Notes under the pieces: model-generated
What the model was told of the DNA's origin: nothing
What the model saw: only the letters and a program-made list of their open reading frames with translations
Database searches by the model: none
Source of the DNA: Burkholderia ambifaria
GTDB taxonomy: Bacteria; Pseudomonadota; Gammaproteobacteria; Burkholderiales; Burkholderiaceae
Direction: 5' to 3'
NCBI RefSeq assembly: GCF_001443045.1
Contig: NZ_LKPJ01000018.1
Location: 1 to 64,000, forward strand
Length of the DNA stretch: 64,000 bases
Program-made: the position numbers and the translations under genes
Shown: positions 1 through 9,334 of the stretch, in pieces
Position numbering within the stretch: the stretch's first letter is position 1
Layout: every line of letters begins with the position of its first letter

Positions 1-118
1 AAGCTCGGTCGTGCATCTCGCGCCCGCCGTCCGCCGCTGGTGCGCTGGTGCGCGCGGAACTCGGAACGCAGTTCGCCGCTACAAGACCGTGGCGGGCGCG
101 AGATGCACGACCGAGCTT
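1..118. repeat. 28-bp perfect inverted repeat with 62-base spacer
   Basis: Bases 1-28 are the exact reverse complement of bases 91-118. The left arm touches the window edge, so it may extend further. The repeat lies 34 bases beyond the stop codon of the MFS exporter gene. It could be a large terminator-like stem for that gene or the end of a repeated element. There is no T-tract. Confidence 0.8.
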
Positions 119-151
119 GCCGCAATGCCCGCCCCCGACGCGGCATCACCC

Positions 152-1759
152 TTACCGCCCGCTCGCGTCCGCGCAAGCCGGTTCGGTCCGGCGCCGCGCC
201 CGCGCTTCGCCACGCGGCTGCTCACCTTCATCGCCGCCCCGCTCCGCAATCGCCGGCCGCGCACCCAGAAACGCGAACACGATGCCCGCGCACAGCACCG
301 TGACGACCGCGAGCCCGATCAGCAGCCGATCGAACGCATGCGTATAGCTCGCGAGCAGCGCGGCCCGCGCGACGCCCGGCAACCCGGCCGCCGCACCGGC
401 GAGATCGCCGGTCGCGAGCCGCGCGGCCGCCCGCAGCGTCGCATCGGAACTGCCCGTCGCCATCTGCCGCAAATCGGCGTGCGCGAGCGTCGCGAGTACC
501 GCACCGACGATCGCGAGCGCGATCCCCTCGCCCGCGACGCGCGTCGTGCTGAAGATCCCGGTGGCCATCCCCGCGCGCTCCTTCGGCACGACACTGACCG
601 ACAGCCCGTCCATCAGCCCCCACGGCATGCCGGCCCCGACGCCGATCGCGAGCATCGGCGCGATCGCCGCCGGCCCCGCGCCGCCGCGCAGCGCGACGCC
701 CAGCCATACAAGGCCCGCTGCCGCGAGCAGGAGCCCGAGCCCCGAGATCACGCCGGCCGACAGCCAGCGCGTGAGCGCCGCCGCGACGAGCGGCACGACG
801 AGCATCGGCGCGGAGATTGCAAGCATCAGCCAGCCCGCGTCGATTTCGCTGAAGCCGTCGATGCCGATGAAGCGCAGCGGCAGCACGACGAGCAGCACGA
901 TGTAGCAGGAGCAGGTCGATATCGGCAGCACCTGCACGCCGACGAAGCGCGGAATGCGGAACAGCGACAGGTCGAGCATCGGCCGCGCGACGCGCGTCTC
1001 GATCGCGACGAACGCGCATGCGCCGAGCGCCGCGCCCACCAGCAGCGCGACGACGAGCGGATGCGTCCAGCCGCGCGCGGGTGCCTCGATCACGCCGAAC
1101 GTGAACAGCGTGAGTGCGGCGGTGAACGCGATCGTGCCCGGCCAGTCGAGCCCCGTCGCATGCGGATCGCGCGACTCGTGCATGCGCGGCAGCCCGAACG
1201 CGAGCGACGCGGCGCCTGCCGCCGCGCCCGCGACGAAGATCGCGCGCCAGCCGTAGTGCGCGATCAGGCCGCCGGCGAGCACCGGCCCGAACGCGAGCCC
1301 GATCCCGAACGTCGTGCCGAGCAGGCTGAACGCACGCGTGCGCGCCGCGCCGTCGAACTCCTGCGCGAGCGCGGCCGTGCCGCCCGCGAGCGCCGCGGCC
1401 GCCGCGAGCCCCTGCGCGGCGCGCAACAGGTCGACCGCGAGCATCGACGGCGCGAACGCGAGCGCGACCGACATCAGCGTGAACCCGCCGACGCCGATCG
1501 CGAACACGCGCTTGCGGCCGAACTGGTCGGCCAGCGCGCCCGCCGCCATCAGGAAACTGCCGAACGCGAGCATGAACGCGTTGGTGATCCAGTTCATCGC
1601 GACCGGCCCGCCGTGCAGGTCGCGCCCGATCGCGGGCGTCGCGACCGCGCCGCCCGAAAACGACAGCGGCAGCGCGACGGCGGCCATGCAGACGGCGGCC
1701 AGCACCCACGCGCGCCGGCGTGCCGACCTCGCTGAAACGGCTGAAAACGGGTGATCCAT
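152..1759 (-). CDS. MFS multidrug exporter, DHA2-like
   Basis: This encodes an inner-membrane major facilitator protein of about 535 residues, probably a proton-driven drug or metabolite exporter. It is hydrophobic almost throughout and has the MFS loop 2-3 motif (GALADQFGRKRVFAIG, near residue 80) and a second conserved segment (GTTFGIGLAFGPVLAGGLI, near residue 150). Length and layout fit the 14-helix DHA2 (EmrB/QacA-like) group, with a basic, hydrophilic C-terminal tail. Two ATGs stand in tandem behind GAGGAG; the second (1759) has the better spacing and was chosen, the other being 1762. It is divergent from the LysR gene at 1906, which probably controls it. The substrate is not evident. 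Confidence 0.85.
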   Translation of the reverse strand: MDHPFSAVSARSARRRAWVLAAVCMAAVALPLSFSGGAVATPAIGRDLHGGPVAMNWITNAFMLAFGSFLMAAGALADQFGRKRVFAIGVGGFTLMSVALAFAPSMLAVDLLRAAQGLAAAAALAGGTAALAQEFDGAARTRAFSLLGTTFGIGLAFGPVLAGGLIAHYGWRAIFVAGAAAGAASLAFGLPRMHESRDPHATGLDWPGTIAFTAALTLFTFGVIEAPARGWTHPLVVALLVGAALGACAFVAIETRVARPMLDLSLFRIPRFVGVQVLPISTCSCYIVLLVVLPLRFIGIDGFSEIDAGWLMLAISAPMLVVPLVAAALTRWLSAGVISGLGLLLAAAGLVWLGVALRGGAGPAAIAPMLAIGVGAGMPWGLMDGLSVSVVPKERAGMATGIFSTTRVAGEGIALAIVGAVLATLAHADLRQMATGSSDATLRAAARLATGDLAGAAAGLPGVARAALLASYTHAFDRLLIGLAVVTVLCAGIVFAFLGARPAIAERGGDEGEQPRGEARARRRTEPACADASGR

Positions 1760-1845
1760 CATCGCTCCTCGAAAAGCGGGCGCGGATGCGCCTCTAGAGC
1801 GATCAAAGATAAATCCGATTCAATCATCGAAAAACCACGCAAGAC

Positions 1846-1860
1846 TCCGGATATAACGGA
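1846..1860. promoter_or_regulatory. Candidate LysR-type operator dyad
   Basis: TCCG and CGGA arms flank 7 AT-rich bases in the 143-base gap between the divergent MFS and LysR genes. This is where an autoregulating LysR protein would bind. It is a pattern match only. Confidence 0.3.
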
Positions 1861-1905
1861 TTAAAATTCCGCAATAACCCGCTTGCTGCCGGCACACTCG
1901 CATCG

Positions 1906-2790
1906 ATGGAAAACCTGAACGGCATCGCCGCCTTCGTCCGCACCGCCGAAGCGCTCAGCTTCGTCGCGGCCGGCCGCGCGCTCGGCATCTCGGCCTCCGC
2001 GGTCGGCAAGACGATCGCGCGGCTCGAGCAGTCGCTCGGCGTGCGCCTGTTCAACCGCACGACGCGGCGCGTCACGCTGACCGACGAAGGGCGCCATTTC
2101 TACGAACGCTGCCAGCGGATCCTCGAGGATTTTCGCGATGCGGAGGCGACCGTGACGGCATCCGCGCAACGCCCGCGCGGCAAGCTGCGCGTGAGCCTGC
2201 CGGTGATCGGCTACCGGTTCCTGCTGCCGGTGCTGCCCGAATTCCGGCAGCGCTATCCGGATGTGGAGCTCGACCTGGATTTCAACGACCGGATGGTGGA
2301 TGTCGTCGAAGGCGGCTTCGACGCGGTGATCCGCAGCGGTCCGCTGTCGGATTCGAGCCTGATGTCGCGGCGGCTCGGCCCGTTCGCGTTCGTGCTGTGC
2401 GCGACGCCCGCGTATCTCGCGCAAGCCGGCACGCCGCAGGCCCCGCACGATCTCGAAGCGCACGATTGCGTGCGCTACTGCTTTCCGACCACGGGCAAGC
2501 TGCAGGACTGGGCGCTTGCCGCCGACGACGGCACGCCGCTGAAGCTGCGCACCGCGATGACCTGCAACAACATGGAAGCGCTGCGCGGCGCGGTCATGGC
2601 GGGGCTCGGCATCGGCTACATGCCCGACTTCCTCGCACGCGACGCGCTGGACACGGGTGCGCTCGTCACCGTGCTCGACGACTACCGGATCGCACCGGGG
2701 CAGTTCTCGATCGTGTGGCCGTCGAGCCGGCAGTTGTCGCCGAAGCTGCGTGTGTTCGTCGATTTTCTGTGCGAGCGACTGTTCAGGTAG
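1906..2790 (+). CDS. LysR-family transcriptional regulator
   Basis: The protein has 294 residues, the usual LysR length. An N-terminal winged helix-turn-helix covers about residues 1-60 (ALGISASAVGKTIARLEQ is the recognition region). It is followed by a periplasmic-binding-protein-like effector domain (about 90-290) typical of the CrgA/AaeR-like subgroup. It is divergently transcribed from the MFS exporter, the classic arrangement in which the regulator controls both itself and its neighbour. The effector is unknown. The start ATG follows shortly after the stop-rich AT segment, and no alternative start fits the HTH better. Confidence 0.9.
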   Translation: MENLNGIAAFVRTAEALSFVAAGRALGISASAVGKTIARLEQSLGVRLFNRTTRRVTLTDEGRHFYERCQRILEDFRDAEATVTASAQRPRGKLRVSLPVIGYRFLLPVLPEFRQRYPDVELDLDFNDRMVDVVEGGFDAVIRSGPLSDSSLMSRRLGPFAFVLCATPAYLAQAGTPQAPHDLEAHDCVRYCFPTTGKLQDWALAADDGTPLKLRTAMTCNNMEALRGAVMAGLGIGYMPDFLARDALDTGALVTVLDDYRIAPGQFSIVWPSSRQLSPKLRVFVDFLCERLFR

Positions 2791-2877
2791 CCGAATGACA
2801 AAGGCGTCGCCAGCCGCCCGGCAGGCCGCCCGAACGGCACCCATACCGCCACGCGACGGCGCCTCGCGCGGCCCGCT

Positions 2878-3672
2878 TCAGTCCGCCCCGATCCGCTCCG
2901 CTTCCGCGCGCGGCAACAGCGCATCGCTGTCGTCCTTCAACCCGACGCCCGTGAGGCCGAGCCGGCGCGCGTGCGTCATCAGGTAATGCAGCTTGTGCGC
3001 GGCGGCGGCATGCGGCAGCCCTTCGGGCCGCACGTTCGAGATGCAGTTGCGCAGCGCGTCGTGGCAGCCGACCTTCGGCGCCCACGTCAGGTACACGCCG
3101 AGGCTGTCCGGCGAGCTGAGCCCCGGCCGTTCGCCGATCAGCATCGCGACGACCTTCGCACGCAGCAATTCGCCGATCTCGTCGCCGAGCGCGACGCGCG
3201 CCTGCGTCGCGACCACCACCGGTCCGATCCGCCAGCCGTCCGCGTCGAGCCGCGGCCGCACGGCCTGCAGCAACGGCAGCGCCTGCTTCGCGGCCGCGAA
3301 CGCCGACAGCCCGTCGCCGACCACGAACACGACGTCGGGCGCGTCGTCGAGCGCGGCGCCGTAACCGGCAAGCAGCCCGCGGCTGTCATCCGACAGCTTG
3401 CGGCCGAGATCGGGCCGGCGCAGATAGTGGTCGCGGTCCGGCGCGGCGCTCTGCACGCCGAGTGTCGGCAGCAGGCCGGCTGCCTCGATCTCGCGGCGCA
3501 GCGCGTCCGCGTCGAGCGGCTGGTGCACGGCGTCGCGCGCCTGCGCGTGCGACAGGTTGAACGCGAGCAGCGGCGCGGTCGGCAGGCTGTTGCCCGCGCG
3601 GCCGAGCGCGATCCGCGCATTCGTGAACGACTTCAGCTGCGCCCACGGATTCTTTTCGACGGCGTCGCTCAT
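2878..3672 (-). CDS. eutC: Ethanolamine ammonia-lyase small subunit
   Basis: This is the light chain of the adenosylcobalamin-dependent ethanolamine ammonia-lyase, which turns ethanolamine into acetaldehyde and ammonia in the cytoplasm. It has 264 residues and starts MSDAVEKNPWAQLKSFTNAR. The SFTNARIALGRAGNSLPT segment and the later VVVGDGLSA-like segment (FVVGDGLSAFAAAKQALP) are characteristic of EutC. The start codon overlaps the eutB stop by 4 bases (ATGA), so the two are translationally coupled. A long in-frame extension upstream lies inside eutB and is not real. No microcompartment shell genes are nearby. Confidence 0.95.
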   Translation of the reverse strand: MSDAVEKNPWAQLKSFTNARIALGRAGNSLPTAPLLAFNLSHAQARDAVHQPLDADALRREIEAAGLLPTLGVQSAAPDRDHYLRRPDLGRKLSDDSRGLLAGYGAALDDAPDVVFVVGDGLSAFAAAKQALPLLQAVRPRLDADGWRIGPVVVATQARVALGDEIGELLRAKVVAMLIGERPGLSSPDSLGVYLTWAPKVGCHDALRNCISNVRPEGLPHAAAAHKLHYLMTHARRLGLTGVGLKDDSDALLPRAEAERIGAD

Positions 3673-5066
3673 GCGGAAATCCCCATCCAGTCGTTCGCCC
3701 CCGCGAGCAGCGGCACGCGCGCATTCGCGGCGCGCAGCGCGCCATGCGCGTCGGCGATCTCCATCGTCTCCAGCCATTCCTCGAACTCGGGCGCGCGGCG
3801 CAGGCCGAGCACCTCGCGCACATAGAGCTGGTCGTGAAACGACGTGCTCTGGTAGTTCAGCATCACGTCGTCCGCGCCCGGAATGCCCATGATGAAGTTG
3901 ATGCCGGCCGCACCGAGCAGCGTCAGCAGCGTGTCCATGTCGTCCTGGTCGGCTTCCGCGTGATTCGTGTAGCAGATGTCGCAGCCCATCGGCACGCCGA
4001 GCAGCTTCCCGCAGAAGTGATCCTCGAGCCCCGCGCGGATGATCTGCTTGCCGTCGTACAGGTATTCCGGCCCGATAAAGCCGACCACCGTGTTCACGAG
4101 GAACGGCTCGAACTTGCGCGCCACCGCATACGCACGCACCTCGCAGGTCTGCTGGTCGACGCCGAAATGTGCGTTCGCCGAGAGGGCACTGCCTTGCCCC
4201 GTCTCGAAGTACATCAGGTTGTTGCCGACCGTGCCACGCTTGAGCGACAACGCAGCCTCGCGCGCCTCGCCGAGCAGCGCGAGCGAGATCCCGAAGCTCG
4301 CGTTCGCCTTCTCGGTGCCCGCGATCGACTGGAACACCAGGTCGACCGGCGCGCCCTTCTCGATCGCCGCGATCGTGTTGGTCACGTGCGTGAGCACGCA
4401 CGACTGCGTCGGCACGCCGTAGCGTTCGCGGAATCCGTCGATCATCGCGAGCAGCTTCACGATCGCCGCGAGGCTGTCGGTCGCCGGGTTGATGCCGATC
4501 ATCGCGTCGCCACAGCCGTACATCAGCCCGTCGAGCATCGACGCGGCGATGCCCTTCACGTCGTCGGTCGGGTGGTTCGGCTGCAGCCGCACCGACATCC
4601 GGCCGGGCAGCCCGACCGTGTTGCGAAAGCGCGTGACGACGCGGCGCTTCCGCGCGGCCGCGATCAGGTCCTGGTTGCGCATCAGCTTCGACACGGCCGC
4701 GACCATCTCGGGCGTGAGGCCCGGCGCGATCCGCTCGAGCGCGGCGCCGTCGGCCGCGGGCGACAGCAGCCAGTTGCGGAAGTCGCCGACGGTGAGGTGC
4801 GAGATTTCCGCGAACGCGGCCGCGTCGTGATCGTCGAGGATCAGGCGCGTGACCTCGTCGTGTTCGTACGGAATCACCGCTTCGTTCAGGAACGCCTTCA
4901 GCGGCGCGCCCGCGAGCGCGATCTTCGCCGCCACGCGCTCCTCCTCGCTCGCCGCTGCAACGCCGGCGAGCTGGTCGCCCGAGCGCAGCGGGCTCGCCTT
5001 CGCGAGCAGCGTCTTCAGGTCCGCGAAGCGGTACGTGCGCGGGCCGATCGTCTCCGTGTAGGACAT
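3669..5066 (-). CDS. eutB: Ethanolamine ammonia-lyase large subunit
   Basis: This is the heavy, catalytic TIM-barrel chain of ethanolamine ammonia-lyase, 465 residues (about the size of the enterobacterial protein). Conserved family segments include RLQPNHPTDDVKGIAASM, YGCGDAMIGINPATDS and MGCDICYTNHAEADQDD. AAGGAG lies 9 bases ahead of the ATG. It sits 110 bases downstream of the ethanolamine permease gene and overlaps eutC, giving the minimal eat-eutB-eutC set for using ethanolamine as nitrogen or carbon source. Neither eutA nor eutR is present in the window. Confidence 0.96.
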   Translation of the reverse strand: MSYTETIGPRTYRFADLKTLLAKASPLRSGDQLAGVAAASEEERVAAKIALAGAPLKAFLNEAVIPYEHDEVTRLILDDHDAAAFAEISHLTVGDFRNWLLSPAADGAALERIAPGLTPEMVAAVSKLMRNQDLIAAARKRRVVTRFRNTVGLPGRMSVRLQPNHPTDDVKGIAASMLDGLMYGCGDAMIGINPATDSLAAIVKLLAMIDGFRERYGVPTQSCVLTHVTNTIAAIEKGAPVDLVFQSIAGTEKANASFGISLALLGEAREAALSLKRGTVGNNLMYFETGQGSALSANAHFGVDQQTCEVRAYAVARKFEPFLVNTVVGFIGPEYLYDGKQIIRAGLEDHFCGKLLGVPMGCDICYTNHAEADQDDMDTLLTLLGAAGINFIMGIPGADDVMLNYQSTSFHDQLYVREVLGLRRAPEFEEWLETMEIADAHGALRAANARVPLLAGANDWMGISA

Positions 5067-5176
5067 CGTTCGAATCTCCTTGCCAGTCCTTGCCCATCTC
5101 GCCGAACGCCGACCGCGCGCCCGCTCGACGGGGCGCGCCGGATGCCGTCAGCAACGGCCGTTCGGATTCGCCATCG

Positions 5177-6589
5177 TCACTCCTCGAGCAGCACGTCGGC
5201 CGGCGCACTTGCGCGCTGCGAACGGGTCGCGAGGAAGTACGCGTAGCCGAGCGCGAGGAACGCGACGAACACCATCGCCACCAGCCCGTTGAAGACCACC
5301 ATCGTCCCGAGGCAAATGAGGGCCGCAACGATCGCGAATGCCGGGAAGAACGGGTACAGCGGCGCGCGGAACGGCCGCGCCATGTTCGGCTGCGAGCGGC
5401 GCAGCTTGAACAGCGCCGCCATGCTTACGATATACATCACGATCGCGCCGAACACCGACATCGTCACGATGTTCGCGGTGAGCGTCTGGCCGCCGAACTG
5501 GATCAGCTCGTCGCTGTAGATCGCGGCGATCCCGACCACGCCGCCCGCGAGAATCGCGCGATGCGGCGTCTTGAAGCGCGGATGCACCTTCCCAAGCCAC
5601 TCCGGCAGGTAGCCTTCGCGGGCCAGCGCGAAGATCTGGCGCGAATAGCCGAGGATGATCCCGTGGAACGACGCGACCAGCCCGAACAGCCCGAGCCACA
5701 CGAGCATGTGCATCCAGCCGCTGTTCGCGCCGACGATGTACTTCATCGCCTGCGGCAGCGGGTCGTTGATGTTCGCGAGCTTGGTCCAGTCGCCCGCGCC
5801 GCCGGCGAACACCATCACGCCGACCGCCAGCGTGACGAGGGTCAGGATGCCGGCCACGTAGGCGATCGGGATCGAGCGCTTCGGATTCTTCGCCTCCTCG
5901 GCGGCCATCGCGACGCCTTCGATCGCGAGGAAGAACCAGATCGCGAACGGGATCGCCGCGAACATCCCGTGGAATGCGCCGACGCTGAAATGATCGGCGC
6001 CCGACCAGCCGCCCTTCATGAAGTTGCTCCACGCGAAGCCCGGCGACACGACGCCCATGAACACCAGCAGCTCGAAGATCGCGAACAGCGTGACGACCAG
6101 CTCGAAGGTCGCCGCGATCTGTACGCCGACGATGTTCAGCGCCATGAACACGAGATACGCGCCCATCGCCGCGTTCTTCGGTTCGAGCCCCGGAAACTGC
6201 ACGTGCAGGTACGCGCCGATCGCGAGCGCGATCGCGGGCGGCGCGAACACGAACTCGACGAGCGTCGCCGCGCCGGCGAGATAGCCGCCCGCCGGGCCGA
6301 ACGCGCGGCGCGCATACGCGAACGGGCCGCCCGCGTGCGGGATCGACGTCGTCAGTTCGGTGAAGCTGAAGATGAAGGTGGTGTACATCGCCGCGACGAA
6401 CAGCGCGGTGACCACGAAACCCAGCGTGCCGGCACTCGCCCAGCCGTAGCTCCAGCCGAAGTATTCGCCGGAAATCACGAGGCCGACCGCGATGCCCCAC
6501 AGTTGCCAGGTCCCGAGCGTCTGCTGCAGCGCGGGCTGGCCGGACGACTTGGCGCCGGCGGCGGGCCGGCCATTCGACTCTGCTTTCAT
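5177..6589 (-). CDS. eat: Ethanolamine permease (APC superfamily)
   Basis: This is an inner-membrane amino acid/polyamine/organocation transporter of 470 residues that imports ethanolamine for EutBC. The segment GTWQLWGIAVGLVISGEYFGWSYGW (residues about 25-50) and repeated hydrophobic helices match the Eat family. AGGAG is six bases before the ATG at 6589. A longer reading frame runs 51 codons further upstream but has no ribosome site. It is the first gene of the eut operon. Confidence 0.92.
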   Translation of the reverse strand: MKAESNGRPAAGAKSSGQPALQQTLGTWQLWGIAVGLVISGEYFGWSYGWASAGTLGFVVTALFVAAMYTTFIFSFTELTTSIPHAGGPFAYARRAFGPAGGYLAGAATLVEFVFAPPAIALAIGAYLHVQFPGLEPKNAAMGAYLVFMALNIVGVQIAATFELVVTLFAIFELLVFMGVVSPGFAWSNFMKGGWSGADHFSVGAFHGMFAAIPFAIWFFLAIEGVAMAAEEAKNPKRSIPIAYVAGILTLVTLAVGVMVFAGGAGDWTKLANINDPLPQAMKYIVGANSGWMHMLVWLGLFGLVASFHGIILGYSRQIFALAREGYLPEWLGKVHPRFKTPHRAILAGGVVGIAAIYSDELIQFGGQTLTANIVTMSVFGAIVMYIVSMAALFKLRRSQPNMARPFRAPLYPFFPAFAIVAALICLGTMVVFNGLVAMVFVAFLALGYAYFLATRSQRASAPADVLLEE

Positions 6590-6790
6590 CGGATTCTCCT
6601 GAAAGGCGCCGGCCTGCCGGCCCGCGCGACTGAGAATCGATGCTAGAGGGTCATTAAACGACGTGTTATCGAAATTCGGCAAAGATCGCGGCTGACATTT
6701 CGCCGACGGAAATGACGGCCGCGGGCCGCGGCCGCCACGCACGCACCGTCCGGCCGCGCAAAGCGGCCGAAGCGCCGACGTTCACCCGCG

Positions 6791-8254
6791 TTACTGGCCG
6801 CCGCCGCGCTGGTTGAACCAGCGGTCGAGCAGCTTGCCGGCCGCTTCGCGGCCGCCGAGGCCGAACGACAGCGCGACCGCCACCGCGATCGCACCGAGCA
6901 CGAGGCCGAACGCGAGCTGCACGATCTCGTTGGCGATGCCCATCGCGCGCAGCCCCATCGCGAACACGAGGCCAAGGATCGCGAATTGCGCGATCCGTGC
7001 GAACAGCACGCTGTGTTCGCGGTCGGCCTGCTCGATCACGCGGCGCGCGAGGCCCGCGAGCCACACGCCGATCACGAGGATCACGCCGCCCATCAGCACG
7101 TGGCCGCCGAATTCGATGAACAGTGTGACGACGTCGCGCACCTGCGTGAAGCCGAGCCGGTTCGCGGCCTCGACCGCCGCAAACAACATCGCGAAAAACA
7201 CGATCAGCCGTGCGACCAGCACCGACGGCTGCAGGATCCCCGAGAACACGCGCTCGACGCCGAGCACGGCCGGCAGCCCGTCGGCGCCGGCGGCTTCCAG
7301 CAGCTTCTGCGCGAGCGACGCGACGAAGCGCGCGAAATAGAACGTGACGAGCACGATCACGATCGCCGCGACGATGTCCGGCACCGCGCCGAGGAACTGG
7401 TTCAGCATGTTGGTGGCGGGAATCGAGATCGCGTCGATCTTCAGCGCGTCGAGCGCGGAGATCAGCGTCGGCACGAACACGAATACGTACACGATCGTGC
7501 CGATCAGGCTCGACACGCGCACCGGCGTCGGGCTGTCGAGACGCGCGGTGAGGCGGTCGGCGCCGGCGGCGACCAGCAGGTTCGTCACGAGGCCGCGCAG
7601 CACGCGCGCGACGATCCAGCCGACGATGCCGATCACCGCGGCCGCGAACAGGTTCGGCACGATCGCGAGCAGCTTGTCGACCATCCCCTGCACCGGCGAC
7701 AGCAGGCCGGACAGTGCGAAGGATGCGAGGATCGCCGGCAGGAACATCAGGATCACGAGCCAGAACAGCACGTCGCCGAGATAACCGCTCATCGGCTGCA
7801 TACCTGCGCTTTCGGACAGCTTGTCGTCGACCTTGCTGGCCTTCAGCGCGCGGTTCGCGAGGCTGCGCAGCAGCGATGCGATGAGCCACGCGATCAGCGT
7901 GAGCGCCGTGCCGCCGATCAGGTTCGGCAGGTAATTGACGATGTGCGTGACCAGTAGCGAGAACGGATTGGACACCGCGTACAGGTTGAGCACGTTGAAG
8001 ATGCCCACCGCTGTGACGAGCAGCACGAGCCAGAACAGCCCGCCGGCGATGATCCGCTCGACATACGCGCCCTGGCCGGTGCTTTCGTTGATCCGCTGAT
8101 CGACCTTCAACGCGTTGAGCAGCCGGAGCGTACCGGCTCGCACGGCCACGGCGATCAGCCAGCCGATCACCAGGATGCCGATCGCACCGGCGATCTTGGG
8201 CAGGTATCCGCCCAATGTGGTCTGCAGCGACGTGATGAAGCTGGAAGCATCCAT
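6791..8254 (-). CDS. CmpX-like TM-helix-repeat mechanosensitive channel family protein
   Basis: This is an integral inner-membrane protein of 487 residues with several repeats of the conserved 'TM helix' unit (PKIAGAIGILVIGWLIA near residue 20, PNLIGGTALTLIAWLIAS near 110, PNLFAAAVIGIVGWIVAR near 200, PDIVAAIVIVLVTFYFAR near 290). It ends with an MscS-like amphipathic stretch (LALSFGLGGREAAGKLLDRW-like). This is the architecture of CmpX-type proteins, linked in Pseudomonas to membrane stress and mechanosensitive-channel function. It stands alone between the eut operon and a divergent gene. The function in this organism is inferred from the family. Confidence 0.8.
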   Translation of the reverse strand: MDASSFITSLQTTLGGYLPKIAGAIGILVIGWLIAVAVRAGTLRLLNALKVDQRINESTGQGAYVERIIAGGLFWLVLLVTAVGIFNVLNLYAVSNPFSLLVTHIVNYLPNLIGGTALTLIAWLIASLLRSLANRALKASKVDDKLSESAGMQPMSGYLGDVLFWLVILMFLPAILASFALSGLLSPVQGMVDKLLAIVPNLFAAAVIGIVGWIVARVLRGLVTNLLVAAGADRLTARLDSPTPVRVSSLIGTIVYVFVFVPTLISALDALKIDAISIPATNMLNQFLGAVPDIVAAIVIVLVTFYFARFVASLAQKLLEAAGADGLPAVLGVERVFSGILQPSVLVARLIVFFAMLFAAVEAANRLGFTQVRDVVTLFIEFGGHVLMGGVILVIGVWLAGLARRVIEQADREHSVLFARIAQFAILGLVFAMGLRAMGIANEIVQLAFGLVLGAIAVAVALSFGLGGREAAGKLLDRWFNQRGGGQ

Positions 8255-8663
8255 GTCTTCTTCTCCCGAAAAACGTGGCGTTGCGATTAAACATCGACGA
8301 ACTACCTGCGTACTTCGAAAATCGTGCGTTGCCGTGCGAGCAACTTACCCGAGAAAAATGACGCGATCACCCGATTTCACCGTCTTTAACTTTAGACATT
8401 TATCGGCGGGGCGAGACCCCATTTCGGCGAAATAAAAAAGGGGCGGATTTATCGGCCCTACGCATCTCCGCACGATTGATCAATCGGCGGCGTGCTACCG
8501 TGGCGTCGATTCCTGCCGGGAGCGCGCGCATGACCGTCGACACGAAAGCCGAAACGTCCGCGTGGGTCCGCCATGCGACACGCGTCGCCCGCGTTCGCCC
8601 GCGCAGCACCGGCGCACCGCGATCCATCTGCCGATCTATCCGTTACAGCGAGGAGAGGAAGAC
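8255..8663. other. Divergent intergenic region with a 14-bp palindrome
   Basis: These 409 bases separate the CmpX-like gene (minus) from the GyrI-like gene (plus). The segment is AT-richer than its flanks and should hold both promoters. CGATTGATCAATCG at 8473-8486 is a perfect palindrome and a candidate operator. No convincing coding sequence was seen. Confidence 0.5.
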
Positions 8664-9143
8664 ATGTTCAAGCATGAAGTCGAGATCCGGCGGCAGCCGG
8701 AACTGCGCGGTTATGCGATTGCGCATACGGGCGCATACCTGAAGGTCGGCGACGCGTTCGGGCAGATCGGCGCATGGGTCGCGCAGCACGGGCTGATCGG
8801 CCCCGGCGCGAAGATGATCGGAATCTTCTACGACGATCCGGATACCACGCCGGAAGCGCAACTGCGCGCGAAAGCGTGCTTCGTGCCGGCCGACGGCGTG
8901 CCGGACATCGAGCCGGCGCCGCCCGTCAAGCGCATGACCGTCGCCGGTGGCGAGTACGCGGTGCTGCTGCATACGGGGCCATATGCGGACCTGAAGACGG
9001 CCTACCAGTGGCTGTACGGCGACTGGCTGCGTCACTCGGGCCGCGAAGCCGCCGACGCGCCGCCGTTCGAGCTGTATCTGAATACGCCGATGGATGCGGC
9101 GCCGGCCGACCTGCGCACCGAGATTCATTTGCCGCTGCGTTGA
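8664..9143 (+). CDS. GyrI-like small-molecule-binding domain protein
   Basis: The protein has 159 residues and starts MFKHEVEIRRQPELRGYAIA behind a strong AGGAGAGGAA site (an upstream in-frame extension was rejected). It matches the GyrI/AraC effector-binding fold: the N-terminal RQPELRGYAIAHTGAY strand, a central IGIFYDDPDTTPEAQLRAKA segment and a C-terminal FELYLNTPMDAAPADLRTEIHLPL. Such free-standing domains bind hydrophobic or cationic ligands, and some protect gyrase or act as drug-binding proteins. It has no DNA-binding domain. Its role here is unknown. Confidence 0.85.
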   Translation: MFKHEVEIRRQPELRGYAIAHTGAYLKVGDAFGQIGAWVAQHGLIGPGAKMIGIFYDDPDTTPEAQLRAKACFVPADGVPDIEPAPPVKRMTVAGGEYAVLLHTGPYADLKTAYQWLYGDWLRHSGREAADAPPFELYLNTPMDAAPADLRTEIHLPLR

Positions 9144-9149
9144 GCGGCT

Positions 9150-9227
9150 GGCTGAGGCTGAGGCTGAGGCTGAGGCTGAGGCTGAGGCTGAGGCTGAGGC
9201 TTGGGCTTGGGCTTGGGCTTGGGCTTG
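9150..9227. repeat. Composite hexanucleotide tandem repeat
   Basis: Eight perfect copies of GGCTGA (9150-9197) run directly into five perfect copies of GGCTTG (9198-9227). The tract begins 7 bases after the stop codon of the GyrI-like gene, in non-coding DNA. It makes spurious low-complexity reading frames in several frames. Confidence 0.95.
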
Positions 9228-9334
9228 GGTATTCCGGCACAAGCCGGTGCGCGGTGCAAGGCGGCGCCCGTTGCAGGCGCCATGCCGTCGTCGAGATCCG
9301 CTGTCACACCGGCACGCCGACTGGCGATCGAGCC

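Noticed and set aside
11..1735. Long plus-strand open frame rich in Arg, Asp, His and Ala opposite the MFS gene
   Set aside because: It is the shadow of a real minus-strand gene in GC-rich DNA; the composition is typical of antisense frames and no domain is recognisable.
8643..9242. Minus-strand frame with Gln-Ala and Ser-Ala repeats at the hexanucleotide tract
   Set aside because: It runs antisense to the GyrI-like gene and its repeats are translations of the non-coding tandem repeat.
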